From NCBI RefSeq assembly GCF_026241105.1, contig NZ_JAPFFT010000017.1, positions 46,764-110,763 of the forward strand: a DNA stretch of 64,000 nt, read 5' to 3'. The translations under genes were made by a program, and so were the position numbers. The notes beneath the pieces are model-generated. The model searched no databases, had not been told where the DNA came from, and was given only the letters and a program-made list of their open reading frames with translations. Positions 60,869-64,000 of the stretch are shown here, piece after piece; the stretch's first letter is position 1; each line of letters starts with the position of its first letter. Source of the DNA: Arthrobacter rhizophilus. GTDB lineage: Bacteria > Actinomycetota > Actinomycetes > Actinomycetales > Micrococcaceae.

Positions 60869-60901
60869 CCCCTCACCAACTCTGAAAGGCGCGACCCCCT
60901 G

Positions 60902-62326
60902 ATGCTTGATCTCGTTCTCACCAACGGCCTGGTCGTTACCCCGTCTGGCGCCAAAACCCTGGACATCGGCATAGCGGGAGGCAAGATTGTCTCCCTTCGG
61001 GAGACTGGCCTCGGCCCCACGGAGGAGGCGACACGTACGGTCGATCTCCGCGGCCAATTGGTTGTCCCCGGCGGTGTGGACCCACATGTCCATACCAACT
61101 CCGTTCTTCCGACGGCGGCCGAAAGCGGAATCAAGTGTTTTGGCCCTGATCGCGTGAGTGAGGGCGCCATCTACGGTGGCACCACCACCCTGGTGGACTT
61201 CGCGCATTGGCAACCCGGCGATGAGCTCTCGGAGTCCTTTGCCCGCAAATCGGCCGAGTGGGCTGGGTCAAGCTACACAGATTACGCCTTGCACGGCACG
61301 TTCAAGGAACCGGAGATTCCGTTCGAAGTGCTCGAACAGATTCCCGACGCAGTCGCAGCCGGCCATGGAAGCTACAAAGTCTGGATGACCAACACCACCC
61401 CGACGCGCCCCAAGCAGAAGACGGACCTCGGCAATATTTGGGGGCTCATGCAACAAACAGCCCAGGCCGGGGCAATGCTGGCGGTGCACGCCGAGGACGA
61501 CGACATCGTCATGTATGCCTACAAGCAATTGCAGCGCGAAGGCAGGATAGGGCTGGAGAACATGCACCACGCCCACAACAACCTCTCGGAAAAGTTGTCC
61601 TTCCAGCGAGTCATTACGCTCGCCGAGCACGTCGGTGCGCCCATCTATCTTATGCACGTCAGCGCCCGCGAAGGCGTGGACGCCATCCGTGAGGCGCGGG
61701 GACGCGGCCAAGCGGTCTACGGCGAGATCCTCCCCCACTACGCCTACTTCACGGCCGAGGACTATAAACAGAAGAACGGCGCGATCTACCACACCTACCC
61801 TTCCTTGAAATCGGAAACCGATCGCGACTCCATGTGGGAATCGCTACTCGAAGGCTCACTCAGCACCCTGGCAACCGACGGCGTGTGCACCGACCTCGAG
61901 GTGAAGACCCGTGGCAAGACCATTCTTGACGCCACGGGCGGTCATGCCGGCGTCGAGATGCGCATGGCGGTCGCGTACACCGAAGGGGTGGCCAAACGCG
62001 GTCTCGATGTCACCCGCTTTGTTGACATCACCTCCGCCAACGCGGCGAAGATCCTCGGGTTGTACCCGCAGAAGGGCGTGATCGCGGTGGGCAGTGACGC
62101 CGACTTGGCGGTCCTGGACACCACAGTGAAGCGGGCCATCCACGCTGAGGACCTGCACGAGGCCGACTACACTCCGTGGGACGGCTACGAGGTGGCCGCA
62201 TGGCCGAGCATGACGGTCCTCCGGGGGCAGGTCATGGTTGAAGACCGTGAACTGAAGGCAGAAGCCGGAGGCTCGCTGCTCAAGCAGCATGTCTCGAGCG
62301 ACGTTCGTAACCGACCAGCGTGCTGA
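60902..62326 (+). CDS. Hydantoinase / dihydropyrimidinase
   Basis: A 474-residue cyclic amidohydrolase. The HxH motif lies in VPGGVDPHVHTNSV, the carbamylated-Lys region in GHGSYKVWMTNTTPT, metal-binding His in AVHAEDDD and LMHVSARE, and the last metal Asp in TLATDGVCTDL. It opens a six- or five-membered cyclic amide to an N-carbamoyl acid. It is the strongest clue that the island handles hydantoin- or dihydropyrimidine-like compounds. Length and domain order are normal. It ends the plus-strand unit. Confidence 0.92.
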   Translation: MLDLVLTNGLVVTPSGAKTLDIGIAGGKIVSLRETGLGPTEEATRTVDLRGQLVVPGGVDPHVHTNSVLPTAAESGIKCFGPDRVSEGAIYGGTTTLVDFAHWQPGDELSESFARKSAEWAGSSYTDYALHGTFKEPEIPFEVLEQIPDAVAAGHGSYKVWMTNTTPTRPKQKTDLGNIWGLMQQTAQAGAMLAVHAEDDDIVMYAYKQLQREGRIGLENMHHAHNNLSEKLSFQRVITLAEHVGAPIYLMHVSAREGVDAIREARGRGQAVYGEILPHYAYFTAEDYKQKNGAIYHTYPSLKSETDRDSMWESLLEGSLSTLATDGVCTDLEVKTRGKTILDATGGHAGVEMRMAVAYTEGVAKRGLDVTRFVDITSANAAKILGLYPQKGVIAVGSDADLAVLDTTVKRAIHAEDLHEADYTPWDGYEVAAWPSMTVLRGQVMVEDRELKAEAGGSLLKQHVSSDVRNRPAC

Positions 62327-63487
<1,161 letters not shown>

Positions 63488-63637
63488 TCTCCATTTGGCG
63501 CCCCGATCCGCGTGCTGTGAGTCGGCAGGAATTGTCACAGTCCAGGCACAGGGTAGGTACAGAGGCACGAAAGTATGGGGTTCCAGGATAGGGATAGCTT
63601 CGAAACCGTCGGAGTTGAACTTCTAAGGAGCACCAAC

Positions 63638-64000
63638 GTGAACAAAGTCCGGAAAATCGCTGCGGGCGTTGCCTTGATGGGCGCCGTCGCAGGCGGCGGC
63701 GCTCTCACCGCCATGGCCCTGCCGGCCAACGCCGCAACCACTGACACCTCCACCGCCAGCCCGTCCGCGCCTGCCTCGAAAGGGGCCGCGCACGGGAACG
63801 AAACGGCCCTGACCGGCGACACCGCCACCAAGGTCAAGGACGCCGTCCTCGCCGCCAACTCCGGCGCCACGGTCGAGAACATGACCACCGAAGACGACGG
63901 CAGCGCCGCCTACGAAGCACACGTCACCAAGACGGACGGCACCCACGCCACCGTCAAACTCGATGCCAACTTCAAGGTCACCGCAACCGAAACCGGCGGC
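63638..64000 (+). CDS. Exported PepSY-like protein, 3' end cut by window edge
   Basis: The N-terminal 121 residues are visible. A Sec signal peptide (MNKVRKIAAGVALMGAVAGG, cleavage near ANA-AT) is followed by a Ser/Thr/Ala linker, then TATKVKDAVLAANSGATVEN and AAYEAHVTKTDGTHATVKLD, which resembles a PepSY domain. PepSY proteins often inhibit proteases or bind small ligands outside the cell. GTG 63638 has AAGGAG upstream. The rest of the gene is outside the window. Confidence 0.75.
   Translation, partial: MNKVRKIAAGVALMGAVAGGGALTAMALPANAATTDTSTASPSAPASKGAAHGNETALTGDTATKVKDAVLAANSGATVENMTTEDDGSAAYEAHVTKTDGTHATVKLDANFKVTATETGG

Overview
The window is high-GC actinobacterial chromosome, most like an Arthrobacter-group (Micrococcaceae) soil bacterium. 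The evidence is the GC-rich codon use with GTG starts and GGAGG ribosome binding sites, a DUF4193 protein, a DUF222/HNH gene, actinobacterial CitA/CitB-type and CRP/GlxR-like regulation, and a Gram-positive flagellar cluster with no P/L-ring genes. The assignment is by pattern recognition only; no search was run. I saw no rRNA, tRNA, CRISPR array or insertion sequence.

Layout. (1) 1-2937: a Tat-exported arylsulfotransferase-like protein (cut by the left edge) and a hipBA toxin-antitoxin pair. (2) 2976-19830: a flagellar cluster. On the minus strand it reads fliC, fliD, fliS, a small fliT-position gene, then flgB-flgC-fliE-fliF-fliG-fliH-fliI-fliJ-NlpC/P60-fliK-flgD-flgE. On the plus strand it reads flgN-flgK-flgL-fliW. 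Three candidate motility-sigma promoters (TAAC-N15-nCCGAT) precede fliC, flgN and flgB. The motor, switch and export genes usually found after flgE are absent here, as are csrA and a sigma factor. (3) 19831-26304: a permease behind a TetR-type palindrome and a possible leader peptide, a secreted AMIN-like protein, a DUF222/HNH protein, DUF4193, a frameshifted unknown gene and a small possible gene. (4) 26361-32842: a six-gene operon for an ABC importer, a glycerophosphodiesterase-inositol monophosphatase fusion and a DUF6454 protein, probably for uptake and breakdown of glycerophosphodiesters such as glycerophosphoinositol. (5) 33008-36053: small membrane proteins and a surface beta-propeller protein. 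(6) 36150-41645: a CitA/CitB-type two-component system divergent from a NitT/TauT-type ABC importer, with two CRP/GlxR-like sites between.

(7) 41701-62326 is the most interesting part. It is a catabolic island of about 20 genes in at least seven transcription units. It encodes an amidase with an AtzG-like small partner, an amidohydrolase, two PuuE-type (allantoinase/cyclic-imidase family) hydrolases, a maleate-isomerase-like protein, an HpaI-like aldolase, cupins, an isochorismatase-family hydrolase, a peptide-type ABC importer, a class IV aminotransferase, a formamidase-family protein and a hydantoinase. It also has two copies of a two-gene metallo-beta-lactamase-fold unit, each pairing a metal-site-bearing protein with a partner that has lost metal ligands. 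Five intergenic regions carry variants of one operator-like motif (TATAGTGAA-N4/5-CTTCRATA); the XRE-cupin regulator inside the island is the likely binder. The enzyme set suggests use of a cyclic amide, imide or hydantoin-like N-compound, but the substrate cannot be read from sequence.

(8) 62489-64000: an aldo/keto reductase and the start of a secreted PepSY-like protein, cut by the right edge.
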